A stretch of 64,000 nt of DNA. Source: Caulobacter sp. BK020 (GTDB lineage: Bacteria; Pseudomonadota; Alphaproteobacteria; Caulobacterales; Caulobacteraceae). Of this stretch, positions 8,455 through 17,267 are shown one piece after another (positions within the stretch are counted from its first letter, which is position 1; the number at the start of each line of letters is the position of its first letter). Where the stretch lies: NCBI RefSeq assembly GCF_004342605.1, contig NZ_SLZL01000009.1, positions 1 to 64,000 of the forward strand, given 5' to 3'. The notes below the pieces were generated by a model that was given only the letters and a program-made list of their open reading frames with translations, had not been told where the DNA came from and ran no database searches. A program made the position numbers and the translations under genes.

Positions 8455-8703
8455 CTACGGACGGTCGACCGCCGTTTTAGGCGTGAGCGACACGTAGGTG
8501 GAATGGATCTCTACCTTGGCCTCTTTCACGCCTTCGTCCCAAAGCGACACCCAGTTGCCAGGATGAAAGTCGATGGAATGTGGCTTCCCATCTTCTAGTG
8601 TCGCGATGGCTTCTCCTCCTGGTGGAATTTCGTGCTGGTCGCAATACGGCTCGATGGAGAGCGTCAGTGGAACCGCACTGTAATTCCTGATCGAAAAGTC
8701 CAT
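8455..8703 (-). CDS. Hypothetical small protein in low-GC DNA
   Basis: An 82-residue protein starting MDFSIRNYSAVPLTLSIEPY with GAGGA six bases before the ATG. It is rich in alternating hydrophobic residues (VPLTLSIE, AKVEIHSTYVSL), suggesting an all-beta fold, and has no signal peptide. Its base composition and codon use are visibly more AT-rich than those of the surrounding genes, which suggests recent acquisition. It lies 83 bases downstream of the barstar-like gene on the same strand. I do not recognise the family; a role as a second immunity protein is possible but unproven. Confidence 0.6.
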   Translation of the reverse strand: MDFSIRNYSAVPLTLSIEPYCDQHEIPPGGEAIATLEDGKPHSIDFHPGNWVSLWDEGVKEAKVEIHSTYVSLTPKTAVDRP

Positions 8704-8786
8704 GCTGGTCCTCGCTTCGCTCTCACTTCAAGCTCCCGCATCGCCAAAGCACTGGCAATGTCCGACTAGGGTAGAAGAGACCTAGG

Positions 8787-9074
8787 CTAGGAGATCTGAA
8801 CCCTGATGCGCCTCGCCTGCTCAGCGACTTGGCGCAGCCCGTCGAGAAGGGACCCACCTGCTGAGGTGCGAAGTTCTGAAAGAGCTTCGGTGTGCTGGAA
8901 CGCCAGCACTACCTCTCCTGGCCAGCCCGGGCCGCCGCCTTCGATGGCATCCCAGAACGCGTCCAGATTGCGCCCGAATTGCTCGCCACCATCGGGTCGT
9001 GTCGCGTCGAGATAGCGTCGCCAGAATTCATCGGCGGAACTCACGCCCGCACAGTCGATGGTGATCGTTTTCAT
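8787..9074 (-). CDS. Barstar-family protein (RNase inhibitor)
   Basis: A 95-residue protein matching the barstar fold: MKTITIDCAGVSSADEFWRR at the start, GRNLDAFWDAIEGG in the centre (compare YGENLDALWDCL of Bacillus barstar, which holds barnase-contacting residues) and a C-terminal helix-strand ending RIRVQIS. Barstar inhibits barnase-like RNases by blocking the active site, and homologues serve as immunity proteins of polymorphic toxins. No RNase gene is visible within the window, so this is an orphan inhibitor. The gene lies between the Lrp-type regulator and the low-GC hypothetical gene. Start ATG 9074 fits the domain boundary; no strong ribosome binding site is seen. Confidence 0.85.
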   Translation of the reverse strand: MKTITIDCAGVSSADEFWRRYLDATRPDGGEQFGRNLDAFWDAIEGGGPGWPGEVVLAFQHTEALSELRTSAGGSLLDGLRQVAEQARRIRVQIS

Positions 9075-9139
9075 GACCGCATGATCGCGGCCAGCGATGC
9101 CGTCCGCAACGGGTCGAAGCCGGAAATCAGTTGCGCCCC

Positions 9140-9610
9140 CTACTCTAGATAGTCCAGCGGCAGCGCCGTGGCGTCCTTGATGGTCTCCAGCACGAAGGAC
9201 GAGCGAATGTCCTTGACCGCCGGCATCTTCAGCAGGCGCTTCATGGTGAAGTCGGCATAGGCGTCGAGATTGGGGGCGACCACCCGCAGCAGGTAGTCGT
9301 AGCCGCCGGTCATGGCATGGCAGCCCACCACCATCGGCTCGCGGCGCACGGCGTCGGCGAAGGCCTCGGCGGCGGTCTCGCTGTGGCGGTCGACCTGGAC
9401 CTCGACATAGGCCAGCAGGTCCAGCCGCGCCTTGCGGCGGTCCAGCAGCGCCACATAGCCGGCGATCAGGCCCGAGGCCTCCAGCTGCTTGACCCGGCGC
9501 AGGCACGGACTGGGCGACAGCCCCACCCGCTCGGCCAGCTCCACGTTCGTGACCGAGCTGTCCTGCTGGAGGATCTCCAAAATCTTTCGATCGGCGCGGG
9601 TGAGCTTCAT
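9140..9610 (-). CDS. Lrp/AsnC family transcriptional regulator
   Basis: A 156-residue regulator. Residues 3-60 form the winged helix (LTRADRKILEILQQDSSVTN, then LAERVGLSPSPCLRRVKQLE) and residues 65-145 the RAM ligand-sensing domain (GCHAMTGGYDYLLRV). Such proteins bind an amino acid and form octamers around DNA. Related AsnC-type proteins control tyrosine degradation in other proteobacteria, and shared GGGTCA half-sites upstream of this gene and of the aminotransferase operon support that role and autoregulation; both are inference. The ligand may be tyrosine or phenylalanine. Confidence 0.92.
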   Translation of the reverse strand: MKLTRADRKILEILQQDSSVTNVELAERVGLSPSPCLRRVKQLEASGLIAGYVALLDRRKARLDLLAYVEVQVDRHSETAAEAFADAVRREPMVVGCHAMTGGYDYLLRVVAPNLDAYADFTMKRLLKMPAVKDIRSSFVLETIKDATALPLDYLE

Positions 9611-9612
9611 CG

Positions 9613-9675
9613 TGACCGGGTCAGTCCAAGAGTTGGCACTTCATGACCCTTAGCATGGAGTGAGCAGAGGGTCAT
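9613..9675 (-). promoter_or_regulatory. Candidate Lrp autoregulatory sites
   Basis: TGACCGGGTCA (9613-9623) is an 11-bp perfect palindrome right at the gene start. ATGACCCT (9643-9650) and AGGGTCAT (9668-9675) form a second, wider inverted pair. The half-site recurs at 7621-7645 upstream of the tyrosine operon. Confidence 0.45.
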
Positions 9676-9678
9676 AAC

Positions 9679-9798
9679 ACTTGCCCCCACCTGACCGCTT
9701 CGCGGTCTGTCCGCCCCCATAGGGGGCGGAGCCTCACGCACTGGCGCTCTTCCCCCTCTGGGGGAAGACGGTCGCGAAGCGACCCGTAGGGGGCAAGT
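9679..9798. repeat. Intergenic palindromic repeat, copy 1
   Basis: A 120-bp element bounded by ACTTGCCCCC and GGGGGCAAGT and containing four internal hairpins. An inverted second copy lies at 27123-27229. The copies are nearly identical except for 13 extra bases here (9732-9744) and a substitution in a hairpin loop. Confidence 0.93.
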
Positions 9799-9828
9799 GG
9801 TCGCCCCGCCACGGAAGGGCTAAGGCCC

Positions 9829-9862
9829 AAAACAAAACCCCCGGGGCTTTCGCCCCGGGGGT
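9829..9862 (-). terminator. Terminator of ftsZ
   Basis: On the minus strand an 11-bp GC stem (ACCCCCGGGGC with GCCCCGGGGGT around TTTC/GAAA) is followed by TTTTGTTTT. It sits 44 bases after the ftsZ stop codon. Confidence 0.92.
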
Positions 9863-9905
9863 CTCGGTTACGCTTACAGGTACGCCACTAAACTTTCGGA
9901 GACTT

Positions 9906-11441
<1,536 letters not shown>

Positions 11442-11498
11442 GGGACCCTCGCGTCCTAAACGCCGAATTCGTCAACTACCGAGCGGATCAACCGCCGG

Positions 11499-11634
11499 GA
11501 GTCATCTCGACGATCGGGTTAACAGAACAACCACCAACCTTAATCGGTGGTTAACTGCATAAGCTGAGTCGGCGTCCGGTCGATCCCAAGGCAGCCGAAA
11601 AAATCCAGTTATCCAAAGGAATCGCCTGGGATTC
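11499..11634 (-). promoter_or_regulatory. ftsZ control region: CtrA box, DnaA box and GANTC sites
   Basis: A perfect TTAA-N7-TTAA CtrA box lies at 11540-11554, about 100 bases upstream of the ftsZ start. A DnaA-like box TTATCCAAA is at 11609-11617. GANTC sites for CcrM methylation occur at 11499-11503, 11566-11570, 11619-11623 and 11630-11634. In C. crescentus, CtrA represses ftsZ, DnaA activates it, and methylation state tunes it; the same logic is inferred here. Confidence 0.8.
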
Positions 11635-11932
11635 CTTGGGTTCCCGAACCTAGCCGGGACCGCCGTGCGGCGGAACGCCGCTGAGCGAAAAACCCTTGGA
11701 AAACCCCGTTTCCGACGCCTCGAAAACTAGGCTTTCAGGTGTTTCCGACACTTAGATCGTAAACGGTCATGCTTAAGAGCGGTTAAGACTTGGCCGCTGT
11801 TCTTAACGAGCTTGGCCAAGACGAAAAAATCATCGGATCACAAAAATTTACAATCGCACGCCGGCGGGCGCGGCTCAGCCAAGCTGGCGCGAAGCTCACC
11901 GCAATGCGGGGCCACGCCCCGCGACCGTCCGA
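11635..11932. other. Remainder of the ftsA-ftsZ intergenic gap
   Basis: I see no gene here. Several TTAA motifs cluster at 11773-11815, but their spacing (six bases between the first two) does not match the CtrA box. No clear terminator for ftsA is visible. Confidence 0.5.
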
Positions 11933-13258
11933 TCAAAGATTGTCGCGCAGCCAAGCCGCGGCCCGGGCGACCGGGCTGGCGTTGGGGTCGAGCGGACGCT
12001 TGCGGATCGCCGCCCCGGCCAGCGCCTTGGGCGAGACCACCTCGCGCGGGCCGAAGGCCGTGCGGTGCAGGACGCCGGCGGCGGCGCAGAAGGCCGGTCC
12101 GGAGGCGGCGTCGGCCAGGTGCGGCACCCGACGCGGACGGCCCAGGCGGACGGGACGGTCGAAGACGCGCACGGCCACCTCGCGCACGCCGGCCAGCTGA
12201 CTGGCGCCGCCGGTCAGGACGATGCCCGCCCCCGGCTCGACGGGCGCGCCCGAGGCCTTCAGGCGTTCGCGCAGCAGTTCCAGCGTCTCCTCGACGCGGG
12301 GCTGGATGATGCCCTTCAGCAAGCTGCGGGGCGCGATGACCGGGCCCGCGCCCGGATCGTCGCCGCGCGGCGGGGCCTCGATCATCTCGCGGTCCTCGTT
12401 GGCCGAGGCGATGGCCGATCCGTGCAGGGTCTTGATGCGCTCGGCGCCGGCGACCGAGGTCTGCAGGCCGCGGGCGATGTCCTGGGTGACGTGTCCGCCG
12501 CCGACGGCCAGACTGTCGACGTGGCACAGGGCGCCGTTGTTGAACACCGCCACCGAGGTCGAGCCGCCGCCCATGTCGATGCAGACGGCGCCCAGGTCCA
12601 TCTCGTCCTCTTCCAGGGCCGCCAGGGCCGAGGCGAACGGCGCGGCGACCACGCCCTCGAAGCTGAGGTGGGCGCGCTCGACGCAGTGGGCCAGGGTGTG
12701 GAAGATGTTCTCGTTGACCGAGACGACCAGCAGTTCGAGTCCGAGCGCGCGACCAAACATCGCTCGAGGATCTCGGATGCCGCGCTGGCCGTCGACGGAC
12801 CAGGCGATCGGCAGCAGGTGGATCGGCTTGCGGCCGGGAATGCGGACCTGGGCCAGGGCCGAGGCGATGGCGCGCGACAGGTCGGCGTCGCCGATCGGCC
12901 GGGCGCCGAGGGACACCTGGGTGTGGACGCGGTGGCTGGCCAGCTGGCCGCCGGCCGTGCAGACGCTGACGCCCTGGACGTTGACGCCGGCCACGGTCTC
13001 GGCCCGCTCGACGGCCTGGGCGATGGCCTGGGCGGCCTCGTCCAGATTGACGATCGCCCCGCCGCGCACGCCGCGCGACTGCACATAGCCGACGCCGGCC
13101 GTGCTGAGGGTGCGGTTGTCGCGGTGGATCCCGTCGGCCTTCATGATGAAGCAGGTGACCTTGGACGCGCCAAGATCGACGGCCGCGACCGCCGGCTGAC
13201 GCACGAGCGTCGCCTTCAAGCCTTCGCGGGCTTGCTTCCGGTCATCCAGTCGCGACAT
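11933..13258 (-). CDS. ftsA: Cell division protein FtsA
   Basis: An actin-like ATPase of 441 residues that tethers FtsZ to the membrane and recruits later division proteins. Visible motifs are AAVDLGASKVTCFIM (phosphate 1 loop, about residue 25), VCIDMGGGSTSVAVF (phosphate 2, about residue 220) and GIVLTGGASQLAG (adenosine loop, about residue 350). The C-terminus ARAAAWLRDNL is the amphipathic membrane-binding helix. ATG 13258 is preceded by GAGGTG at eight bases. It follows ftsQ by 31 bases and is probably cotranscribed with it. Confidence 0.97.
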   Translation of the reverse strand: MSRLDDRKQAREGLKATLVRQPAVAAVDLGASKVTCFIMKADGIHRDNRTLSTAGVGYVQSRGVRGGAIVNLDEAAQAIAQAVERAETVAGVNVQGVSVCTAGGQLASHRVHTQVSLGARPIGDADLSRAIASALAQVRIPGRKPIHLLPIAWSVDGQRGIRDPRAMFGRALGLELLVVSVNENIFHTLAHCVERAHLSFEGVVAAPFASALAALEEDEMDLGAVCIDMGGGSTSVAVFNNGALCHVDSLAVGGGHVTQDIARGLQTSVAGAERIKTLHGSAIASANEDREMIEAPPRGDDPGAGPVIAPRSLLKGIIQPRVEETLELLRERLKASGAPVEPGAGIVLTGGASQLAGVREVAVRVFDRPVRLGRPRRVPHLADAASGPAFCAAAGVLHRTAFGPREVVSPKALAGAAIRKRPLDPNASPVARAAAWLRDNL

Positions 13259-13289
13259 CGCTACAGTCACCTCACACACAAGTTCATGT

Positions 13290-14201
13290 TCAGGCCCCTC
13301 CGGCCACGGGCTGCCCGGGCAGCACCGCGTCGCGAGGCCTTACGGCCACCATCTCGGGGTCGCGCAGGTCGATGCGCGCGAAACCGAGATCGAGGATTCG
13401 TTGTCGTTGATCGAGCTGATCCAATTGAATCAGCGCGGACTCTTCGTCAATGGCCGGCAGCTGGATCAGCGAACCATCTTTCAGGCGCAGGTCCCAGCGG
13501 CGGTCGTCGACCCGCACCAGGGCCTCCAGGCGGTCGCGCAGCCGCGGCCGGGCGTTGACGGCCGGCAGGATGGCGCCGGCGGCCTGGTCGGCGCCCTGCC
13601 CCACCACCAGCGGCAGCTGCGGGAAGCGCGCGGCGTCGGCCTCGCGGATGATGCGGCCCTCGCCGTCGATCACCCGCATGGCGCCGGAATGCTGCCAGAC
13701 GGCCAGGGCCGGGCGCTCTTCGACGGAGATGAACACGGTGTCGGGCAGCAGGCGCACGACCTTGGCGCTCTTGACCCAGCCCACGCCTTCGACGCGGGCG
13801 CGCAGGTCGGCCAGGTCCAGGCCCAGGGTCGGCTGGTCCTGGTACAGGGCCGTGGCGTTCAGGATGTCGGCCTTGGCCATCGGCGAGGCGCCCTCGATGT
13901 GCACGGTCTTCAGCTTGAAGCCCAGATCCGCGAACTCGCCGTCGACGCCGCGGGCCATGGCCTGGCCCAGGCGCTCGGCCCGGTGGCCGGTGGCCAGGGT
14001 GGCGACCAGGGCGACGACCAGGGCGCCGCCGGCCACGCTGAGGGCCAGGCCGGGCGACACGCCCACGCCGCCGCGCGCAGCTTGCAGCTTTCCAGCCGGC
14101 GGCGCGGCGTTGCGCGCGGCCGGTCGAGCCTTCGGACTTGCGGGCCCTTCGGCCCGGGGGCGCGTTGGCTTACGCGGTCCCCCCCGCACGCTTGCGGGCA
14201 T
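13290..14201 (-). CDS. ftsQ: Cell division protein FtsQ
   Basis: A bitopic inner-membrane protein of 303 residues that connects early and late divisome components. A basic, Pro/Ala-rich cytoplasmic segment (residues 1-45) precedes one membrane helix (about 50-70), a POTRA domain starting at FKLKTVHIEGASPMAKADIL (about 95-165) and the FtsQ/DivIB beta domain. Its first 32 bases overlap the end of ddl, indicating translational coupling. The C-terminal tail AVLPGQPVAGGA is low in complexity. Confidence 0.95.
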   Translation of the reverse strand: MPASVRGGPRKPTRPRAEGPASPKARPAARNAAPPAGKLQAARGGVGVSPGLALSVAGGALVVALVATLATGHRAERLGQAMARGVDGEFADLGFKLKTVHIEGASPMAKADILNATALYQDQPTLGLDLADLRARVEGVGWVKSAKVVRLLPDTVFISVEERPALAVWQHSGAMRVIDGEGRIIREADAARFPQLPLVVGQGADQAAGAILPAVNARPRLRDRLEALVRVDDRRWDLRLKDGSLIQLPAIDEESALIQLDQLDQRQRILDLGFARIDLRDPEMVAVRPRDAVLPGQPVAGGA

Positions 14202-15135
14202 AAGCGTCCTCCACGATCCAGAACACTAAACGATCAAACGAGACTCCGGCGTGATCCGCCTGCTCGGGGACGAGCGAAGTGGGTGTCATGCCAGGCTGCG
14301 TATTGACCTCTAGAAGGACCAGAAGGTCGTTAATGTCGTCATAACGAAAGTCCGCCCTGGTCACACCTCGGCAACCAAGACTTGCATGGCCAAGCTCGGC
14401 CAGGCGCATCGCCCGGTCCCTGACGGCGTTCGGGATTGGGGCGGGCAGAAGGTGGACCGAGCCGCCTTCGGCGTACTTGGCGGCATAGTCGTAGAAACCT
14501 GTGGACGAGCGGATTTCGGTGACCGCCAGGGCTCTGGGACCGGTTGGCTGGCCAAGGGTTGCGACGGAAAGCTCCAACCCGGGGATGTAGGGCTCGACCA
14601 TCACCTCTTCTCCGAAAGCCCAGTCCGGCGCGGCCAGGTCGCGCGGCGGCCCGTTGGCGCCCTCGCGCACGACGAACACCCCGACCGACGAGCCCTCGGC
14701 GTTGGGTTTGACCACGTAGGGCGGCTGCATCACATGGTCGCGCGCGACATCGTGGCGGTCGAACAGGCCGCCGCCGGGCACGGGGATCCCCGCCGCCGCC
14801 AGCACCGCCTTGCTGCGGGCCTTGTCCATGGCCAGGGCCGAGGCCAGGACGCCGGAGTGGGTGTAGGCCAGGCCCAGGGTCTCCAGCACGCCCTGCATGC
14901 AGCCGTCCTCGCCCCACCGGCCGTGCAGGCCGTTGAACACCAGGTCGGGCTTGAGAGCGGTCAGGACCTGGGCGACGTCGCGACCGGGGTCGACCCGGCT
15001 GACCCGCGCGCCCAGCCGCTCGAGCGCGTCGGCATAGGCCGCGCCGGTGGCCAGGCTGACCTCGCGCTCGGCCGACGGGCCGCCGAGCAGGACGACGATG
15101 TGCTGGTCGGCGAGCGGGCGTTCGGCTGAGGTCAT
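14170..15135 (-). CDS. ddl: D-alanine--D-alanine ligase
   Basis: An ATP-grasp ligase of 321 residues making D-Ala-D-Ala for peptidoglycan precursors in the cytoplasm. Motifs include VVLLGGPSAEREVSL near the start, FNGLHGRWGEDG (about residue 70), VVKPNAEGSSVGV (ATP-binding loop, about residue 150) and LLEVNTQPGMTPTSLVPEQA (Mg2+ and substrate binding, about residue 275). I chose ATG 15135, giving the usual bacterial length; a longer in-frame start at 15198 adds a non-family leader. It overlaps ftsQ by 32 bases. murB, usually upstream in dcw clusters, is absent here. Confidence 0.97.
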   Translation of the reverse strand: MTSAERPLADQHIVVLLGGPSAEREVSLATGAAYADALERLGARVSRVDPGRDVAQVLTALKPDLVFNGLHGRWGEDGCMQGVLETLGLAYTHSGVLASALAMDKARSKAVLAAAGIPVPGGGLFDRHDVARDHVMQPPYVVKPNAEGSSVGVFVVREGANGPPRDLAAPDWAFGEEVMVEPYIPGLELSVATLGQPTGPRALAVTEIRSSTGFYDYAAKYAEGGSVHLLPAPIPNAVRDRAMRLAELGHASLGCRGVTRADFRYDDINDLLVLLEVNTQPGMTPTSLVPEQADHAGVSFDRLVFWIVEDAYARKRAGGTA

Positions 15136-15234
15136 GGACCGCAGCGGTAGCGCCGTCAGGTGGAGAGCCCAGGGAGACGGCGGGGAATTTCCATGCACCT
15201 TCTCCGCGGCGGCTCGATCAGGGATACGCCGCCC

Positions 15235-16119
15235 CTACCGGAACGGATGCTCGCCCCACTCCGGCCAGACATCGGGAAGATCGGCCGAGACCCTGTCGGG
15301 ATAGACCGGCGCGCGCTTCTCCAGGAAGGAGCTGACGCCCTCCTTGGCGTCGCCGGCCGCGCCGCGCGACTGGATGGCGCGGCTGTCGGCCTTGTGGGCC
15401 TCCATCGGATGGTCGGCGCCGGCCATGCGCCAGAGCAGCTGGCGGCTCAGCGCCACCGAGACCGGGGCGGTGTTGTCGGCGATCTCGCGGGCCAGGGCCC
15501 GGGCGGCGGGCAGCAGGTCCTCGGGCGCATGCAGCGAGCGGACCAGACCGCGCTCAAGGGCCTCCTGCGCGCCGAACACCCGGCTGGTGAAGCACCATTC
15601 CAGCGCCGTCTGCATCCCCACCAGCCGCGGCAGAAACCAGGACGAGCAGGCCTCGGGCGTGATGCCGCGGCGGGCGAACACGAAGCCGAACCTGGCGTCG
15701 GTCGAGGCCAGGCGGATGTCCATCGGCAGCTGCATGGTCACGCCCACCCCGACCGCCGGACCGTTGACGGCGGCGATGATCGGCTTGAGGCTTTCGTACA
15801 TCCGCAGCACCACCCGGCCGCCGCCGTCGCGATAGACGTCGCCGACCTTGCCCTCCTCGCGCTCCAGGGCCTGGGGGCTGGTGCGGTCGAAGGTGGCCCC
15901 GCCGGCGGACAGGTCGGCCCCGGCGCAGAAGGCCCGCCCGGCGCCGGTGACGATCACCACCCGCACGGCGTCGTCGGCGTCGGTGAGGTCGAAGACCTCG
16001 ATCAGCTCCTTCATCATCCGGGCGGTGAAGGCGTTCAGCTTGTCCGGACGGTTCAGGGTGACGGTCGCGATCCCTGCCTCCACGGCATAGATCAGGGTCT
16101 CGAAGCTGGGCGCGGCCAT
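15235..16119 (-). CDS. Enoyl-CoA hydratase/isomerase family protein
   Basis: A 294-residue crotonase-fold protein, probably hydrating 2-enoyl-CoA in beta-oxidation. It shows VTLNRPDKLNAF (about residue 18), the oxyanion-hole motif GAGRAFCAGADLSAGG (about residue 63) and GITPEACSSWFLPRLVG (about residue 147), where the Glu matches a catalytic glutamate of hydratases. A perfect GGAGGAACACC leader precedes ATG 16119. An operator-like CAAACA-N2-TGTATG lies 26 bases upstream and is shared with the MaoC hydratase at 19 kb. Exact chain-length specificity cannot be read from the sequence. Confidence 0.92.
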   Translation of the reverse strand: MAAPSFETLIYAVEAGIATVTLNRPDKLNAFTARMMKELIEVFDLTDADDAVRVVIVTGAGRAFCAGADLSAGGATFDRTSPQALEREEGKVGDVYRDGGGRVVLRMYESLKPIIAAVNGPAVGVGVTMQLPMDIRLASTDARFGFVFARRGITPEACSSWFLPRLVGMQTALEWCFTSRVFGAQEALERGLVRSLHAPEDLLPAARALAREIADNTAPVSVALSRQLLWRMAGADHPMEAHKADSRAIQSRGAAGDAKEGVSSFLEKRAPVYPDRVSADLPDVWPEWGEHPFR

Positions 16120-16144
16120 GGTGTTCCTCCGGGTTTCGCGCAAT

Positions 16145-16158
16145 CAAACATGTGTATG
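16145..16158. promoter_or_regulatory. Candidate operator for enoyl-CoA hydratase
   Basis: CAAACA-TG-TGTATG matches, with one mismatch, the perfect inverted repeat CAAACA-AA-TGTTTG upstream of the MaoC gene (19028-19041). The form resembles PsrA-type TetR operators of fatty acid genes. Confidence 0.45.
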
Positions 16159-16209
16159 AATGATCGGCAACTCCGGCTGGCTCTGTCGCCCCCAATGCAG
16201 ACGCGAAAA

Positions 16210-16240
16210 GTTATACGCACGATCTGGATTTGCGTATAAC
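16210..16240. promoter_or_regulatory. Perfect 10-bp inverted repeat upstream of the nucleotidyltransferase pair
   Basis: GTTATACGCA (16210-16219) and TGCGTATAAC (16231-16240) are separated by 11 bases, so half-site centres are 21 bp apart, two helical turns. It ends eight bases before the start codon and its arms include TATAC/GTATAA, which could be -10 elements. A dimeric repressor site or autoregulatory operator is likely. Confidence 0.7.
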
Positions 16241-16248
16241 CTACAACC

Positions 16249-17265
16249 ATGATCGAGCGGCTGCCCCTTTCCGCCCACACCAGCTATGCTGAGCTGATGG
16301 AGCGACTGCGGCTGGCGCGGTTCGGCGAATATCCGGTCGGCTCGACCTTCGTCTCCAAGACCGTGAAGGGCCGGCTCTACTGGTACGTCCAGATGCCGAC
16401 TGGCGGCGCCCACAGTCGGCGCCAGATCTACGCTGGACCCGACAGCGAAGCCCTGCGCGAGCGGATCGCCAGACACGGAGAACATCGCGCGGATGTGGAC
16501 GACCGCCGCCGTCTCGTGGCCGCGATCGTGGCCTCGGGAGCTCCCCGTCCGGACCGCACGAGCGCCCAGATCATCCAGGCCCTGGCCGAGGCCGGCGTCT
16601 TTCGCCTGCGCGCCCTGCTGATTGGCACGGTCGCGTTCCAGACCTATGCCGCGCATCTGGGCGTGCGCCTGCCCGTCTCCAGCCTGGCGACCCTGGACCT
16701 GGACATCGCCCAGGACTTCGGTATCGCCTCGAACCTGGATGAAACGCTCGACAGGCCGATCCTCGACATCCTGCGCGGTCTGGATCCGCGCTTCTCGCCG
16801 GTGAGCTACGCCTTCGACTCGACCCGCACCACGAGCTATGCGCTGGGCGAGCGCTATCGGGTCGATGTCCTGACCACCAATCGTGGCGCGCCGCGCGACA
16901 CGCCATCTTACCTGCCCACCTTGGGCAGCGACGCCGTGCCCTTGCCCTATATGGATTTTCTGCTGCGCGAGCCGGTGGAGACGGCGGTTCTGCAAGGCGC
17001 CGGCGTTCTCGTGAACGTCCCCGCTCCCGCGCGGTACGCCGTTCACAAACTGATTGTCAGTCGCGACCGCAAGGTCAATCCGGAGAAGGGGCTCAAGGAC
17101 CGGCTCCAGGCCACCCAGCTCATCCAAGCCCTCGCCCAGGACGATCCCTTCGCCCTGCGCGAGGCCTATGGCGAGGCGCGGGATCGGGGCGAGACCTGGC
17201 GAAAGCTGCTGGATGAGGCGATCAGCCTCCTGCCCAAGACCGCCAAGGCCGCCCTGGAAGCGTGA
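16249..17265 (+). CDS. GSU2403-type nucleotidyltransferase (NTP_transf_8-like)
   Basis: A 338-residue protein. Residues about 1-85 form a basic N-terminal module (SKTVKGRLYWYVQMPTGG) found in the GSU2403 group; the centre contains the nucleotidyltransferase core RALLIGTVAFQTYAAHLG followed by LATLDLDIAQD (about residues 125-160), with an Asp-x-Asp pair expected to bind metal. The C-terminal half (YAVHKLIVS, then a helical tail) matches the substrate-arm region. The substrate is unknown; nucleotidyltransferases of this superfamily can modify tRNA or protein, and several act as toxins. It is cotranscribed with the DUF4180 gene two bases downstream. No Shine-Dalgarno is visible, and the inverted repeat ends eight bases before ATG, so the mRNA may be leaderless. 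Confidence 0.75.
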   Translation: MIERLPLSAHTSYAELMERLRLARFGEYPVGSTFVSKTVKGRLYWYVQMPTGGAHSRRQIYAGPDSEALRERIARHGEHRADVDDRRRLVAAIVASGAPRPDRTSAQIIQALAEAGVFRLRALLIGTVAFQTYAAHLGVRLPVSSLATLDLDIAQDFGIASNLDETLDRPILDILRGLDPRFSPVSYAFDSTRTTSYALGERYRVDVLTTNRGAPRDTPSYLPTLGSDAVPLPYMDFLLREPVETAVLQGAGVLVNVPAPARYAVHKLIVSRDRKVNPEKGLKDRLQATQLIQALAQDDPFALREAYGEARDRGETWRKLLDEAISLLPKTAKAALEA

Positions 17266-17267
17266 GC

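Noticed and set aside
7606..8480. Several overlapping frames of 85-174 residues on both strands
   Set aside because: Arg/Pro/Gly-rich with no ribosome binding sites or domain features; typical of high-GC noncoding DNA.
9679..9798. CRISPR array
   Set aside because: The repeated palindromes are internal hairpins of one dispersed element, not regularly spaced direct repeats with unique spacers.
11773..11786. Second CtrA box upstream of ftsZ
   Set aside because: The two TTAA motifs are six bases apart instead of seven.
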